A stretch of DNA of 40,263 nt from Clostridia bacterium (GTDB lineage: Bacteria; Bacillota; Clostridia; Oscillospirales; Acutalibacteraceae): the NCBI GenBank assembly GCA_017436255.1, contig JAFSDK010000028.1, positions 1 through 40,263 on the forward strand. The letters run 5' to 3'. Positions 15,169-22,865 of this stretch are shown here, piece by piece. The position numbers and the translations under genes are program-made. The notes under the pieces were generated by a model. It had not been told where the DNA came from. It searched no databases and was given only the letters and a program-made list of their open reading frames with translations. Numbering within the stretch: the first letter of the stretch is position 1; every line of letters starts with the position of its first letter.

Positions 15169-16505
15169 TTCACTATATGAATCTTGTTCCAACTGCTTTT
15201 GTGAAAATTGCAGATGGTAATAAAACAATTGAATTAAGGCTCAATGATGAGAAGCGGCAACGAATCAATGTTGAAGATACCGTTGTTTTTGACTGTTCCT
15301 CAACCAAAGATATCATCACAGCACAGATTTCTGGACTACATAAATTCTCTAATTTTAAAGAATTGTACAATGCGTTGCCACTTGAAAAGTGCGGCTATAC
15401 AGTTGCCGAACTTGATACTGCCCATTACACCGATATGGAACAGTATTACACTAAGGAGCAAATTAAAAAGTATGGTGCTTTAGGTATAGAACTTTGCAAT
15501 GTATCTTCAATCTGTGACGTTAAGGAAATAATAACTGAACCTGATATATTGAAATTACTTGCGCCGAGCGTATACAATCCTACAGAGGAACGATTATTGA
15601 ACAGATCGAAGAAATATCAAGAAGATGAAAACACCAATATCTATGCATATAAAGATAATGGTGAACACAAAGGGATTGTTATTTTTAAGATAGCAAACAA
15701 CTCAGCAACTATACTTGATATTGCTGTAAAACCTGAATATCAAGGTCAAGGTATTGGTAGTATACTTATTGATTTTATCTTTGATCGGTTTGAGGTTGAT
15801 AATATTACCGCTGAAACTGATGACGATGCTATTGGATTTTATAAAAAATATGGTTTTACTGTTGCTAACACAAAAGTTGAATTCGATACCAAAAGGTATG
15901 TTTGCGTTTGTGAAAGCGTTACCCATCACTACGATTTATTGATAGACGAAAATAACGACCCCGTTCACGATCCAAAACCTTTACAGGATTATATGGATAA
16001 ATGGGATGGACAAGTCTTCGTTGACAAAATGGAACTTAATAAAGATAAATCTGTTCTAGAAATTGGTGTAGGAACCGGCAGACTGGCTATTCGTGTAGCC
16101 CATTTGTGTGGTGATTTCTATGGTGTGGACATTTCCCAAAAGACCATCGAACGTGCCAAAGAGAACCTTACTGATTTTAAAAATGTCACACTGAATTGTG
16201 CTGATTTTCTTTCTTATGAATTCGGTTGCACTTTTGATGTCGTTTATTCCTCTCTGACCTTTATGCACATTGAAGATAAGCAGAAAGCCATAAATAAAGT
16301 GGCTACTTTATTAAAGAATGGCGGCAGATTCGTCTTATCAATAGATAAAAATCAAGAAAGATTCATCGACACCGGTACACGTAAGATCAGGATATTCTCC
16401 GATACGCCTGAGGAAATTAAAACTCATATTGCAAATTCATGCTTATTACTAATAGAACACTATGAAACTGAATTTGCACATATCTTTGTCGCAACTAAGG
16501 AGTGA
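15165..16505 (+). CDS. Three-domain fusion: ASCH, GNAT, SAM methyltransferase
   Basis: The 446-aa product joins three enzyme-like domains. Residues 1-110 are an ASCH domain (YqfB-like), with KTIELRLNDEKRQRI and a YYTKEQIKKYGALGIEL end. Residues 115-240 are a GNAT domain, with VKPEYQGQGIGSILI and FYKKYGF. Residues 245-446 are a class I methyltransferase, with SVLEIGVGTGRLA, YGVDIS and a FMHIEDK segment. ASCH domains are thought to bind RNA or modified nucleosides. A protein of this kind could recognise one compound and acetylate and methylate it, but that is inference. The start overlaps the previous stop (ATGA). Confidence 0.85.
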   Translation: MIHYMNLVPTAFVKIADGNKTIELRLNDEKRQRINVEDTVVFDCSSTKDIITAQISGLHKFSNFKELYNALPLEKCGYTVAELDTAHYTDMEQYYTKEQIKKYGALGIELCNVSSICDVKEIITEPDILKLLAPSVYNPTEERLLNRSKKYQEDENTNIYAYKDNGEHKGIVIFKIANNSATILDIAVKPEYQGQGIGSILIDFIFDRFEVDNITAETDDDAIGFYKKYGFTVANTKVEFDTKRYVCVCESVTHHYDLLIDENNDPVHDPKPLQDYMDKWDGQVFVDKMELNKDKSVLEIGVGTGRLAIRVAHLCGDFYGVDISQKTIERAKENLTDFKNVTLNCADFLSYEFGCTFDVVYSSLTFMHIEDKQKAINKVATLLKNGGRFVLSIDKNQERFIDTGTRKIRIFSDTPEEIKTHIANSCLLLIEHYETEFAHIFVATKE

Positions 16506-16510
16506 AAATA

Positions 16511-16921
16511 TTGAAAAAATACGATATAACAAATACAGACCGAGAACTTATAGAAATAGCCTTTAAATGTTTAACTGAGAATTTTGACGATGGTATTTAT
16601 AATCACACTGTTGGATGTGCTTTGCTATGTAAAAATGGAGAAATATACAAGGGCGTGAATTGTGACGGGATACACGGATCTTGTGCTGAATATATCACAA
16701 TAGGTATTGCCATATCAAACGGCGAAAGAGAATTTGACACAATTGTTGCAGTCCACGATAAAGCTCCAAATTGCGTTGTTTCTCCTTGCGGTAACTGCCG
16801 TCAAATGCTTTTTGAATACTGTCCTGATATAAAAGTAATTGTTAATGATGAAAATGGCAACTTGATAAAAGTGACTGCAAAAGATTTATTACCGTTTTCG
16901 TGGCAACCGGTTATATGTTGA
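16511..16921 (+). CDS. Cytidine deaminase-like zinc enzyme
   Basis: This 136-aa protein has both zinc motifs of the cytidine/blasticidin deaminase family: CAE (residues 58-60, Glu60 as proton shuttle) and PCGNCRQ (92-98). The first ligand is Cys, as in tetrameric CDAs. TTG 16511 is chosen because AAGGAG ends 7 nt before it; the in-frame GTG at 16502 lies within that ribosome binding site. It closes the operon. The relatives include nucleoside-antibiotic deaminases, so a resistance role is as likely as pyrimidine salvage. Confidence 0.88.
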   Translation: MKKYDITNTDRELIEIAFKCLTENFDDGIYNHTVGCALLCKNGEIYKGVNCDGIHGSCAEYITIGIAISNGEREFDTIVAVHDKAPNCVVSPCGNCRQMLFEYCPDIKVIVNDENGNLIKVTAKDLLPFSWQPVIC

Positions 16922-16941
16922 GTAGACAAAGAAGTTACACA

Positions 16942-16973
16942 AAATGCCGTTTGCTATGGTGAACGGCATTTAT
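16942..16973 (+). terminator. Terminator after the seven-gene modifying-enzyme operon
   Basis: AAATGCCGTT and AACGGCATTT pair around a 10-nt loop just after the deaminase gene. The T-tract is short, so termination may be partial. Confidence 0.6.
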
Positions 16974-17029
16974 AAAACTTACTAACTCAACCGGTGGTTG
17001 CATACAGGTAAACGGTTATGTTATACACA

Positions 17030-17071
17030 TTTAAACTGCTATGATTTATACTATAATCAGAAAGCGCTTTC
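17030..17071 (+). promoter_or_regulatory. Promoter with a cre-like palindrome
   Basis: TTTAAA, a 16-bp spacer and TATAAT (17052-17057) precede the Xre gene. The 12-bp palindrome GAAAGCGCTTTC (17060-17071) covers the expected start point. It differs only at the outer bases from the CcpA cre consensus TGAAANCGNTTTCA. CcpA-family or self-repression would fit the position. Confidence 0.5.
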
Positions 17072-17095
17072 GAGTAAATGTTTGGAGTGAATGCT

Positions 17096-18205
17096 ATGTT
17101 AAAGATTGGCGAAAAAATAAAAGAACTGCGTAAAGCACAGGATGTAACCCAAGAAAAGTTGGCAGATTACCTTAATATCTCTTACCAAGCAGTTAGTAAG
17201 TGGGAGAACGGATTGGCTCTGCCGGATATTACGCTGTTGCCTAAATTAGCAAATTTCTTTGGTGTTACATCAGATGAACTTCTTTCTATTAATCCCACTG
17301 AAGATGAAAGTAAGCTTGATGAGTATTACAAATTATATAGAGAGAATAACAGACAAGGAAAAATGATGGAAAATATTGTCCTTGCCCGAAAGGTTCTCGA
17401 TGAATATCCAAGAAATTTTCAATGGATGTTAAATCTTGCATATCCTCTTGTTCAATACGAAGCCACAGACGAACAAAAAGCATATAGTCGTGAACATAAA
17501 TTTATTGAAGAAGCAACCGCACTATGTGAAAGAATACTTGAAGATTGCACAGAGGAATCAATGCGTCAAAGTGCAATAAACATTTTATGCTACAACTATC
17601 CTCGTATTGGTAGAACGAAAGATGCGCTCAGACTTGCTAATAAAATGCCCGAAATGTTATTGTCAAAGGAACCATTGCTTTTTCACATCTATACAGGTGA
17701 AGAAAAAATAGCACAAGCTCAGAAGAATTTGTTAAGTATGATAGATATGTCGGCCGGTTTAATATGGGTGTTAGCATCAAATGAGTTAATGGGCAAAGAA
17801 TTGTCAATTGAGGATAAGATTAAATTCATTAAAACGGCAATAAATTTATTTCAACTTGTACTTGATGGTGATGAAAATTCTTTATTTTATAATTGTAGGC
17901 TATGTAGATATTATGAAAAATTAGCAAGTCTTTACTGTATGCTTGGTGATAAAGCAACCGCTTTGGAAAATCTAAAACTTGCCGAAGCCACTGCAACAGC
18001 ATACGATAAATGTGAAAATTCAGGTGAAGAAAAATACAGGTCCCTATTTGCTAACCGTCAGACATTCAACCCCAAAACTGTGGGTAAAAACTGGGAAGGC
18101 ACTGAGAGCCAAATGCTTTTGGATTACTTTGAAAAGAAATGTTACGATATACTGCGAGATAATAAAGAATTTATTGAAATACAAAATAGGTTGAAAAATT
18201 TATAA
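17096..18205 (+). CDS. Xre-type regulator with a helical (TPR-like) sensor tail
   Basis: Residues 3-60 form a Cro/C1 helix-turn-helix domain (IGEKIKELRKAQDVTQEKLA...SYQAVSKWENG). About 300 residues of helical repeats follow, containing motifs such as YEKLASLYCMLGDKATALENL that look like TPR units. This 369-aa layout is common in clostridial one-component regulators. ATG 17096 is chosen with GGAG 9 nt upstream. The sigma factor gene follows 66 nt later on the same strand, so the two may act together. Confidence 0.82.
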   Translation: MLKIGEKIKELRKAQDVTQEKLADYLNISYQAVSKWENGLALPDITLLPKLANFFGVTSDELLSINPTEDESKLDEYYKLYRENNRQGKMMENIVLARKVLDEYPRNFQWMLNLAYPLVQYEATDEQKAYSREHKFIEEATALCERILEDCTEESMRQSAINILCYNYPRIGRTKDALRLANKMPEMLLSKEPLLFHIYTGEEKIAQAQKNLLSMIDMSAGLIWVLASNELMGKELSIEDKIKFIKTAINLFQLVLDGDENSLFYNCRLCRYYEKLASLYCMLGDKATALENLKLAEATATAYDKCENSGEEKYRSLFANRQTFNPKTVGKNWEGTESQMLLDYFEKKCYDILRDNKEFIEIQNRLKNL

Positions 18206-18271
18206 ATGCCACCGAATCGAATCCATAATTCTACGACTTATAGGTGAAAGCTTTCAAAAGAGGATACGAAT

Positions 18272-19897
18272 ATGAAAAATGAAATTAATAATTATGTAGA
18301 GTATCTGTTTGCTCTTGCCTTACATAAGTGTGGGAATTTGCACGATGCTGAGGATTTAACGCAAGACACCTTGCTGGCTGCCTATCAATATATTCGCAGA
18401 GGTGGCGAAATAACCAACATTAAATACTGGCTTACTTCAACGCTATCTCATAAATGGAACGATATGCTTAGAAAAAAGTATAAGCTTCCAACGATTAGTA
18501 TTGATATGATTCCGGAAGATGTTGAAGATGATGTCAAAGTAGACGGGCCCACCGCAGAAGAAGTGCGACGTGAGGTTGCATATCTTGCAAAATTGCAACG
18601 TGAAGTAATTGTCAGACATTATCTGCAAGGCGAAAAAGTACAGTTTATAGCTGATGAATTGGGAGTTTCTAAAGGTACAGTGCTATCTAGGTTGTCCTCA
18701 GGCAGAGAGCAGATGCGGAAAGGATTTGAAGAAATGGAGAAATACGATAAACAAAGTTATAGACCTGAGCGTTTAGATGTCAGTTGCCACGGACGTCAAG
18801 GTTTTCACGATGAACCATGGTCGCTAGTTGCTAACGATTTGATGAAGCAAAATATTTTAATTGCTGCATATGATAACCCCATTACCGTAGTTGAAATATC
18901 AAAGACTCTTGGTATTCCAACTGCTTATGTGGAAACGGCAGTTAATGACCTTCTAAAATCCGAACTTATGGCAAAATCCGGAAATAAAGTTTTCACCGAC
19001 TTTATGATCACAACGCCGGAACAATTACATCGTGGATTAGACGTAGAAATTGATTTGGTTGAAAGAAATTACGTTGCTCTTTTAAAACTCATCAATGAAT
19101 ACCTTGATGAGTTAGGTGCTTTACCATTGGTCAATAGTCTTTCGGAATGCAAACAAAAGAAGTTAAAGTATTATTTTATTCTTCACTTGTTTTCACATGC
19201 CATTTATGTTGCAACACAACGCATTGTGCCATCAAAAGAAGAGTATCCTGTCCGTCCGGATGGTGGCAGATGGATTGCAATGGGAACGCAATATCCGCAA
19301 AACTTTGATTTTGAAAACTATCGTTTCGGAAAATATTGTTATGGCGGAGAAAGAAGATCATATGATGAATATTATTTAGGAGCAAAGTCAATTCATTTGC
19401 GTATATATGATTCGCAGCCAGATTTAAACAAATACGAACATGGGCCCGTTGAAATGCATGACGATATTCTCGTCCGGCTTCTTTATATTATTTTAAGAGG
19501 TATTCCGTTTGAATATACTGGATTTGAAACGATGTTTTTAGAGGATATACCACACTTGACGGAATGCGGTATTTTGGGAATTAATAACGGGAAACCATTT
19601 GTTGACCTACCAATCTTAACGCCGGATGAATATAGTTTACTTGATAAAACACGAATTGAATATATGCATAAAATGGCAAATATGCTTGAGCCTTGGCTTC
19701 GGGAAGTATTTCCTCTGTTAAGAATAGAAATTCCAAAACATCTTGTAGGGCGAGTTGCAGAGTTCAGACAGTACTCTTGCTATGCAATTCCTATGGCATT
19801 TATAAAGAAAGCTATTATGTTAGGAGATTTTGATGATAAGGGCGCAACTCCGCCTATGGTGTTTGTTGTAGATGATGAGAATAAAAATATAAGATAA
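18272..19897 (+). CDS. ECF-like sigma factor with a 380-residue C-terminal extension
   Basis: The first 160 residues of this 541-aa protein are sigma-70 region 2 (LFALALHKCGNLHDAEDLTQDTLLAAY, broken by a Trp-rich helix) and region 4 (LQREVIVRHYLQGEKVQFIADELGVSKGTVLSRL). Residues 165 onward are not sigma-like. They include a winged-helix-like segment (NPITVVEISKTLGIPTAYVETAVNDLL) and a long helical region. Fused tails in this group are thought to control sigma activity in place of an anti-sigma. AGAGGA precedes the ATG, and a TGAAAGCTTTCA palindrome lies at 18245-18256. It sits directly upstream of the repeat-promoter element. Confidence 0.85.
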   Translation: MKNEINNYVEYLFALALHKCGNLHDAEDLTQDTLLAAYQYIRRGGEITNIKYWLTSTLSHKWNDMLRKKYKLPTISIDMIPEDVEDDVKVDGPTAEEVRREVAYLAKLQREVIVRHYLQGEKVQFIADELGVSKGTVLSRLSSGREQMRKGFEEMEKYDKQSYRPERLDVSCHGRQGFHDEPWSLVANDLMKQNILIAAYDNPITVVEISKTLGIPTAYVETAVNDLLKSELMAKSGNKVFTDFMITTPEQLHRGLDVEIDLVERNYVALLKLINEYLDELGALPLVNSLSECKQKKLKYYFILHLFSHAIYVATQRIVPSKEEYPVRPDGGRWIAMGTQYPQNFDFENYRFGKYCYGGERRSYDEYYLGAKSIHLRIYDSQPDLNKYEHGPVEMHDDILVRLLYIILRGIPFEYTGFETMFLEDIPHLTECGILGINNGKPFVDLPILTPDEYSLLDKTRIEYMHKMANMLEPWLREVFPLLRIEIPKHLVGRVAEFRQYSCYAIPMAFIKKAIMLGDFDDKGATPPMVFVVDDENKNIR

Positions 19898-19899
19898 TA

Positions 19900-19935
19900 T
19901 ATCAGCCGTGGTATGATCTTCTATCACGGCTGATA
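19900..19935 (+). terminator. Hairpin after the sigma factor gene
   Basis: TATCAGCCGTG and CACGGCTGATA form an 11-bp stem directly after the stop codon. There is no T-run, so it may protect the mRNA end or work with the stronger terminator at 20003. Confidence 0.5.
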
Positions 19936-19960
19936 CGATTTAATGCGTTAAATACAAAAA

Positions 19961-19979
19961 TTAATGTTTTCTTGAAACT
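19961..19979 (+). repeat. Promoter-like direct repeat R1
   Basis: TTAATGTTTTCTTGAAACT is the first of five direct copies. It contains TTGAAA as a -35. The only downstream -10 candidates are GTAATA at 17 bp or TATGTA at 15 bp. Confidence 0.65.
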
Positions 19980-20002
19980 ACAAAACAACCTTATGTAATA
20001 AA

Positions 20003-20047
20003 AATATGACCTTTAAAGTTTTATGACTTTAAGGGTCATATTTTTTT
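20003..20047 (+). terminator. Strong terminator between R1 and the small Xre gene
   Basis: AATATGACCTTTAAAG pairs with CTTTAAGGGTCATATT (16 bp, one T-G pair) around an 8-nt loop and is followed by a T-run. It lies about 25 nt beyond the R1 promoter. It therefore either stops the upstream sigma transcript or makes R1 produce a very short RNA or an attenuated Xre mRNA. Confidence 0.8.
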
Positions 20048-20067
20048 ATGAAAAGAGGTTGAAATCA

Positions 20068-20319
20068 ATGAAAAAGTACATTGATACAGCAGTTTGGGAA
20101 AATGATTACAGGGAAAGGCTTAAAAAACTTATGTCAGATAATAACATAACAGCTCGAGAACTTAGCTTGTCGCTCGGGTATAACGAGGGGTATATTAGCA
20201 GAATTCTCAAAGGAAAAATTGACCCGTCATTCAAATCTATGATGGATACGATGCTATATTTTGACATAAGTCCCGCTGAATTCTTTACGTTTGATTTAAT
20301 AAGTCATACCGAAAGTTAA
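20068..20319 (+). CDS. Small Xre-family helix-turn-helix regulator
   Basis: This 83-aa protein is essentially one Cro/C1-type DNA-binding domain (YRERLKKLMSDNNITARELSLSLGYNEGYISRIL, split by the turn at about residues 27-35), with a short tail, SPAEFF, typical of the domain end. ATG 20068 has AAGAGG 9 nt upstream; an in-frame ATG at 20023 lies inside the terminator stem and is rejected. The stop codon TAA is part of repeat R2. It is a likely repressor of the element. Confidence 0.8.
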   Translation: MKKYIDTAVWENDYRERLKKLMSDNNITARELSLSLGYNEGYISRILKGKIDPSFKSMMDTMLYFDISPAEFFTFDLISHTES

Positions 20320-20355
20320 TCTTTTCTTGAAATTCAAAAAACTCTATTTTATAGT
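20315..20355 (+). repeat. Promoter-like direct repeat R2 with matched -10
   Basis: This copy (GTTAATCTTTTCTTGAAATT, two mismatches) includes the stop codon of the Xre gene. TTGAAA at 20327 is followed after exactly 17 bp by TATAGT at 20350. It is the best promoter of the series and points into the 1.2-kb gene-free region. Confidence 0.7.
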
Positions 20356-20997
20356 TTAAGTGTCATCTTAAAATTTTAAGAAGGAGTTTTTTAAATTGAA
20401 CGGTGTACGAAGAAATGTTACACCATTAGCACGGGAAGTAAAGGTATCTTCGGCAAAGGTATGTCGAGAGATGATGAAGTGTACCTGAAAAGGTCCAATT
20501 TGCACAGCTGCCGAAATGTTGCAAGTTGAGTAGCAGATTTAAGTTTTAAGTTATTAACTAAAAATCTGTGGCAGCACACCTGAGCGATGACAGGTTGGTT
20601 CATCGTTGCTACCGTGAAAGACACGGCTGAAAAAATATTTGCTTGGATAATTTTTCAGTACTTAAATCAAGCACGAAAGTTTCTGGGATTTAATCGGTAA
20701 TGAAAATCCTTGCCGTACCACTATTCAGCGGTGGACCGATCCATTGTATCGGTATATGGTATTGCGTTCTTGTAGTAACGAGGCTTGGAGCATACTCCAG
20801 GTATACGCTGGGCTTGTCCCATCATGCTGACCTTCAGCCAAAATTAAATATGATTTACGTTTCGAGATAATGATGATTATAATTTTGAGAGTCATTTCGA
20901 AATCTATTCTCTTTTCGAGAGGTATGACTATATTTTCGATATGATAGATGACAGAGATGATACTCATTTCGAAATGATGATGACTTTCATTTTGAGA

Positions 20998-21068
20998 GGC
21001 GCCGGTTTCTATCTTCTGAACAAGGAAGATAGAAACGCGACCGAGGGCCTGCCCGAGGGAGCGGCGCC
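20998..21068 (+). repeat. Three-way-junction inverted repeat
   Basis: GGCGCCG (20998-21004) pairs with CGGCGCC (21062-21068). Inside are a perfect 12-bp stem, GTTTCTATCTTC with GAAGATAGAAAC (21005-21036, 8-nt loop), and a small GGGC-CT-GCCC stem (21045-21054) flanked by two direct CCGAGGG copies. This GC-rich island stands out from its AT-rich surroundings. Confidence 0.7.
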
Positions 21069-21154
21069 AAGGCATAGTACGCAAAGTTAGTAAAAGAAAA
21101 TAGGAGAAACGTACCTAATTTTATGTAAAAAAGTCCCTGGGCGTACTATGCCTT
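21069..21154 (+). repeat. 14-bp long-range inverted repeat
   Basis: AAGGCATAGTACGC (21069-21082) is perfectly complementary to GCGTACTATGCCTT (21141-21154) across 58 nt. It starts at the very next base after the three-way junction, so the two would stack coaxially in RNA or cruciform DNA. Confidence 0.7.
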
Positions 21155-21494
21155 GCTATCATTTTCGTATGATAGATGACAAGATTTCGAGATGATATTT
21201 TGAGATGATTTATGATGCACATTTTGAAATGATAGATTAACTATCTTTTCGAAATTCGTTTTGAAATAAATTGTCGGTGCTTAGTATGAAAAGATTATTG
21301 TCTTTTTGATATGCTCCTAACAGATTCTTATAAGAGTAAGCAAAGATATAAAATATTAATGAGACCAATCTTTAACAAATATGCAAAAGAATCTATCCTG
21401 TCTTTTTGAAATGATATATGACTGTCATTTCGAAATGAGTGTATGATCATCATTTTCAAATGAGCACAGGAAATATGATTATCATTTATAGAGC

Positions 21495-21540
21495 GGCTCC
21501 CATAGACTGCGAATCAGTCTGTGGGAGCCAAAATTTTTTA
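21495..21540 (+). terminator. Strong terminator closing the gene-free transcript
   Basis: GGCTCCCATAGACTG and CAGTCTGTGGGAGCC form 15 bp (one T-G pair) around CGAAT, followed by AAAATTTTTT. Nothing protein-coding lies between it and the R2 promoter, which argues for a dedicated RNA. Confidence 0.9.
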
Positions 21541-21636
21541 TGATTAAAATTTTCGTTAATAAATTTATTTGTACAGCAACCGCCTTAATCAAAAATTTTC
21601 GTACACAAACCTATGATTTTATAAATCATACAAAAA

Positions 21637-21678
21637 GTTAATGTTTTCTTGAAACTCGAAAATTTTATTCCTTATATA
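21637..21678 (+). repeat. Promoter-like direct repeat R3
   Basis: GTTAATGTTTTCTTGAAACT is complete here. TTGAAA is followed by TTATAT or TATATA at 17-18 bp. The unit up to R4 is only about 125 nt and holds small hairpins (CCAAATATTTTGG; GTTTCA/TGAAAC), so it could encode a small RNA. Confidence 0.65.
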
Positions 21679-21760
21679 TTTAATGTCCAAATATTTTGGT
21701 ACACAGTTTCAACCTGGACCACTGAAACCTGTGAACGAAAATTTGGAAAATTTCGTATGA

Positions 21761-21780
21761 GTTAATGTTTTCTTGAAACT
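21761..21780 (+). repeat. Promoter-like direct repeat R4
   Basis: This is an exact copy of the 20-bp repeat, about 105 nt before the integrase start. A good -10 at 16-18 bp is not obvious, so either it uses a non-standard -10 or the repeat has a function other than as a promoter. Confidence 0.65.
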
Positions 21781-21886
21781 ATGCAAAAACATTATCCACA
21801 TTTAAGTATCGGTAATTTGTGTGAAGCATCGAGGAACCATAGATACTTCTTATGAAAAACCGAAATTTACGAAAGGAGTAATACTT

Positions 21887-22864
21887 ATGAGTTTAACCCC
21901 TGAAGAACAAGAGCGAAAAGCCGAGAACCAAAAACGGAATTTACTAAATCAAACTCTTCCTGTGATTGACAGGTCAAATCAAGGCAGCTTTAAAACACGT
22001 AGACGCTATAAAGCAGTAATGAATAGATTCTGTGGGTATTTAGGAGAGAATACAACATTGCAGAATTTTAGAAATGCTGAAGTGCGCCACGTGCGAAGTT
22101 ATGTTGAGCATCTTCAAATCAACGGTTGTAAGCCCGGATATATACTCACCGAATTATCCGGCATAAAGTGGGTGCATCAGCGAATGAACCCTAAAAGGAA
22201 TTTACCTAAGAGTAATAAATGCTTTTTTGTTGCTAAGCGCCAATTATATATGAAGGATAAATCTATTCTTCCGCATGAGTTCGATGACCTTATCAAAGTA
22301 GCACTTGATATGGGCCGTATGGATGCGGTTATCGAAGCGTATATGGATAGATATTTCGGACTTCGACATGAGGAGTTTGTTACACTCCGTGTGCATCAGA
22401 TTGAGTATGCGCTTAAATATAAGCAATTAAATCTTACCAACACCAAAGGCGGCAGACCGAGAGATATACCCGTTGAAACAAAAATGCAGGAGAATATTTT
22501 AAGACGAGTATTGGCATACGCTCAGAAAAACAGCAAAAGTTCTATGGACTATGTTATATGCGATAACCATACAAACAGTGTTAAAAAGAAAAGTAAATCC
22601 TTAGATAACTGGATGAATAACAATAAAAAGAAATTTATGGACCCCGAACGCACCAAGTATAAAAGCCCAGGTAAGCGACCAAGAGAACAATCGATACATT
22701 GGCATAGTCTCAGGCATTTGTTTTATCAAGAAACTAAAGAACGATACAAATCCGAAGGCAGAATGACCGATGCACAAATTGAACGAGAACTTTCCGAATC
22801 TATGGGACATTCTCGCAACGATGTTAATAACACTTATTCGAATGAAATTAAAAGAATCCATTAA
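21887..22864 (+). CDS. Tyrosine recombinase/integrase
   Basis: This 325-aa protein has an N-terminal SAM-like DNA-binding domain (about residues 35-110) and a catalytic domain. The catalytic domain shows FGLRHEEFVTLR (first Arg), HWHSLRHLF (HxxR) and MGHSRNDVNNTY, with the nucleophile Tyr at about residue 317. It would cut and rejoin DNA at short core sites. ATG 21887 is chosen because AAAGGAG precedes it; an upstream in-frame ATG at 21821 lacks a site. The stop codon is one base before repeat R5. Confidence 0.88.
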   Translation: MSLTPEEQERKAENQKRNLLNQTLPVIDRSNQGSFKTRRRYKAVMNRFCGYLGENTTLQNFRNAEVRHVRSYVEHLQINGCKPGYILTELSGIKWVHQRMNPKRNLPKSNKCFFVAKRQLYMKDKSILPHEFDDLIKVALDMGRMDAVIEAYMDRYFGLRHEEFVTLRVHQIEYALKYKQLNLTNTKGGRPRDIPVETKMQENILRRVLAYAQKNSKSSMDYVICDNHTNSVKKKSKSLDNWMNNNKKKFMDPERTKYKSPGKRPREQSIHWHSLRHLFYQETKERYKSEGRMTDAQIERELSESMGHSRNDVNNTYSNEIKRIH

Positions 22865-22865
22865 A

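Larger units (their letters stand above)
20893..21463 (+). repeat. Array of degenerate TCATTTCGAAATGA palindromes
   Basis: The 14-bp palindrome TCATTTCGAAATGA occurs exactly at 20964-20977 and 21425-21438. About thirteen looser versions lie near 20893, 20911, 20932, 20987, 21158, 21183, 21196, 21220, 21243, 21258, 21302, 21402 and 21450. Many are 20-25 bp apart. In RNA each would be a mini-hairpin with a UUYG-type loop; in DNA they look like iterons or operators. Confidence 0.6.
20362..21538 (+). ncRNA. Candidate large structured non-coding RNA
   Basis: The R2 promoter would start a transcript near 20362 that ends at a 15-bp terminator, giving about 1.18 kb. No frame inside has family character. 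Stems include GGTGTA/TACACC (20402-20424), GCTGCC/GGCAGC (20507-20575) enclosing CAGATTT/AAATCTG, GCGATGA/TCATCGT (near 20584-20606), CCGTG/CACGG (near 20612), CTGAAAAA/TTTTTCAG (near 20627-20658), GGATTT/AAATCC, ACCGAT/ATCGGT (near 20734-20752) and TGGAG/CTCCA. A three-way junction, a 14-bp long-range stem and an array of mini-hairpins follow. I cannot match it to a known large RNA class such as GOLLD, ROOL or OLE. Confidence 0.45.

Noticed and set aside
20396-20488. TTG-started 30-aa frame (MNGVRRNVTPLAREV...) after AAGGAG in the large transcript
   Set aside because: The site and spacing are acceptable, but the frame is short, overlaps conserved-looking stems and has no family character. 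It may be an upstream peptide, but I would not call it a gene.
20725-21084. Minus-strand 119-aa open frame in the gene-free region
   Set aside because: It has no ribosome binding site, low-complexity Ile and Met runs, and its frame is a by-product of the palindromes and the three-way junction.
20893-21463. CRISPR array
   Set aside because: The repeated palindromes are only 12-14 bp, degenerate and unevenly spaced. There are no uniform spacers and no cas genes.
20362-21538. Group II intron or retron msr-msd
   Set aside because: No reverse transcriptase gene is nearby, and I found no domain V-like hairpin or intron 5' GUGYG boundary.
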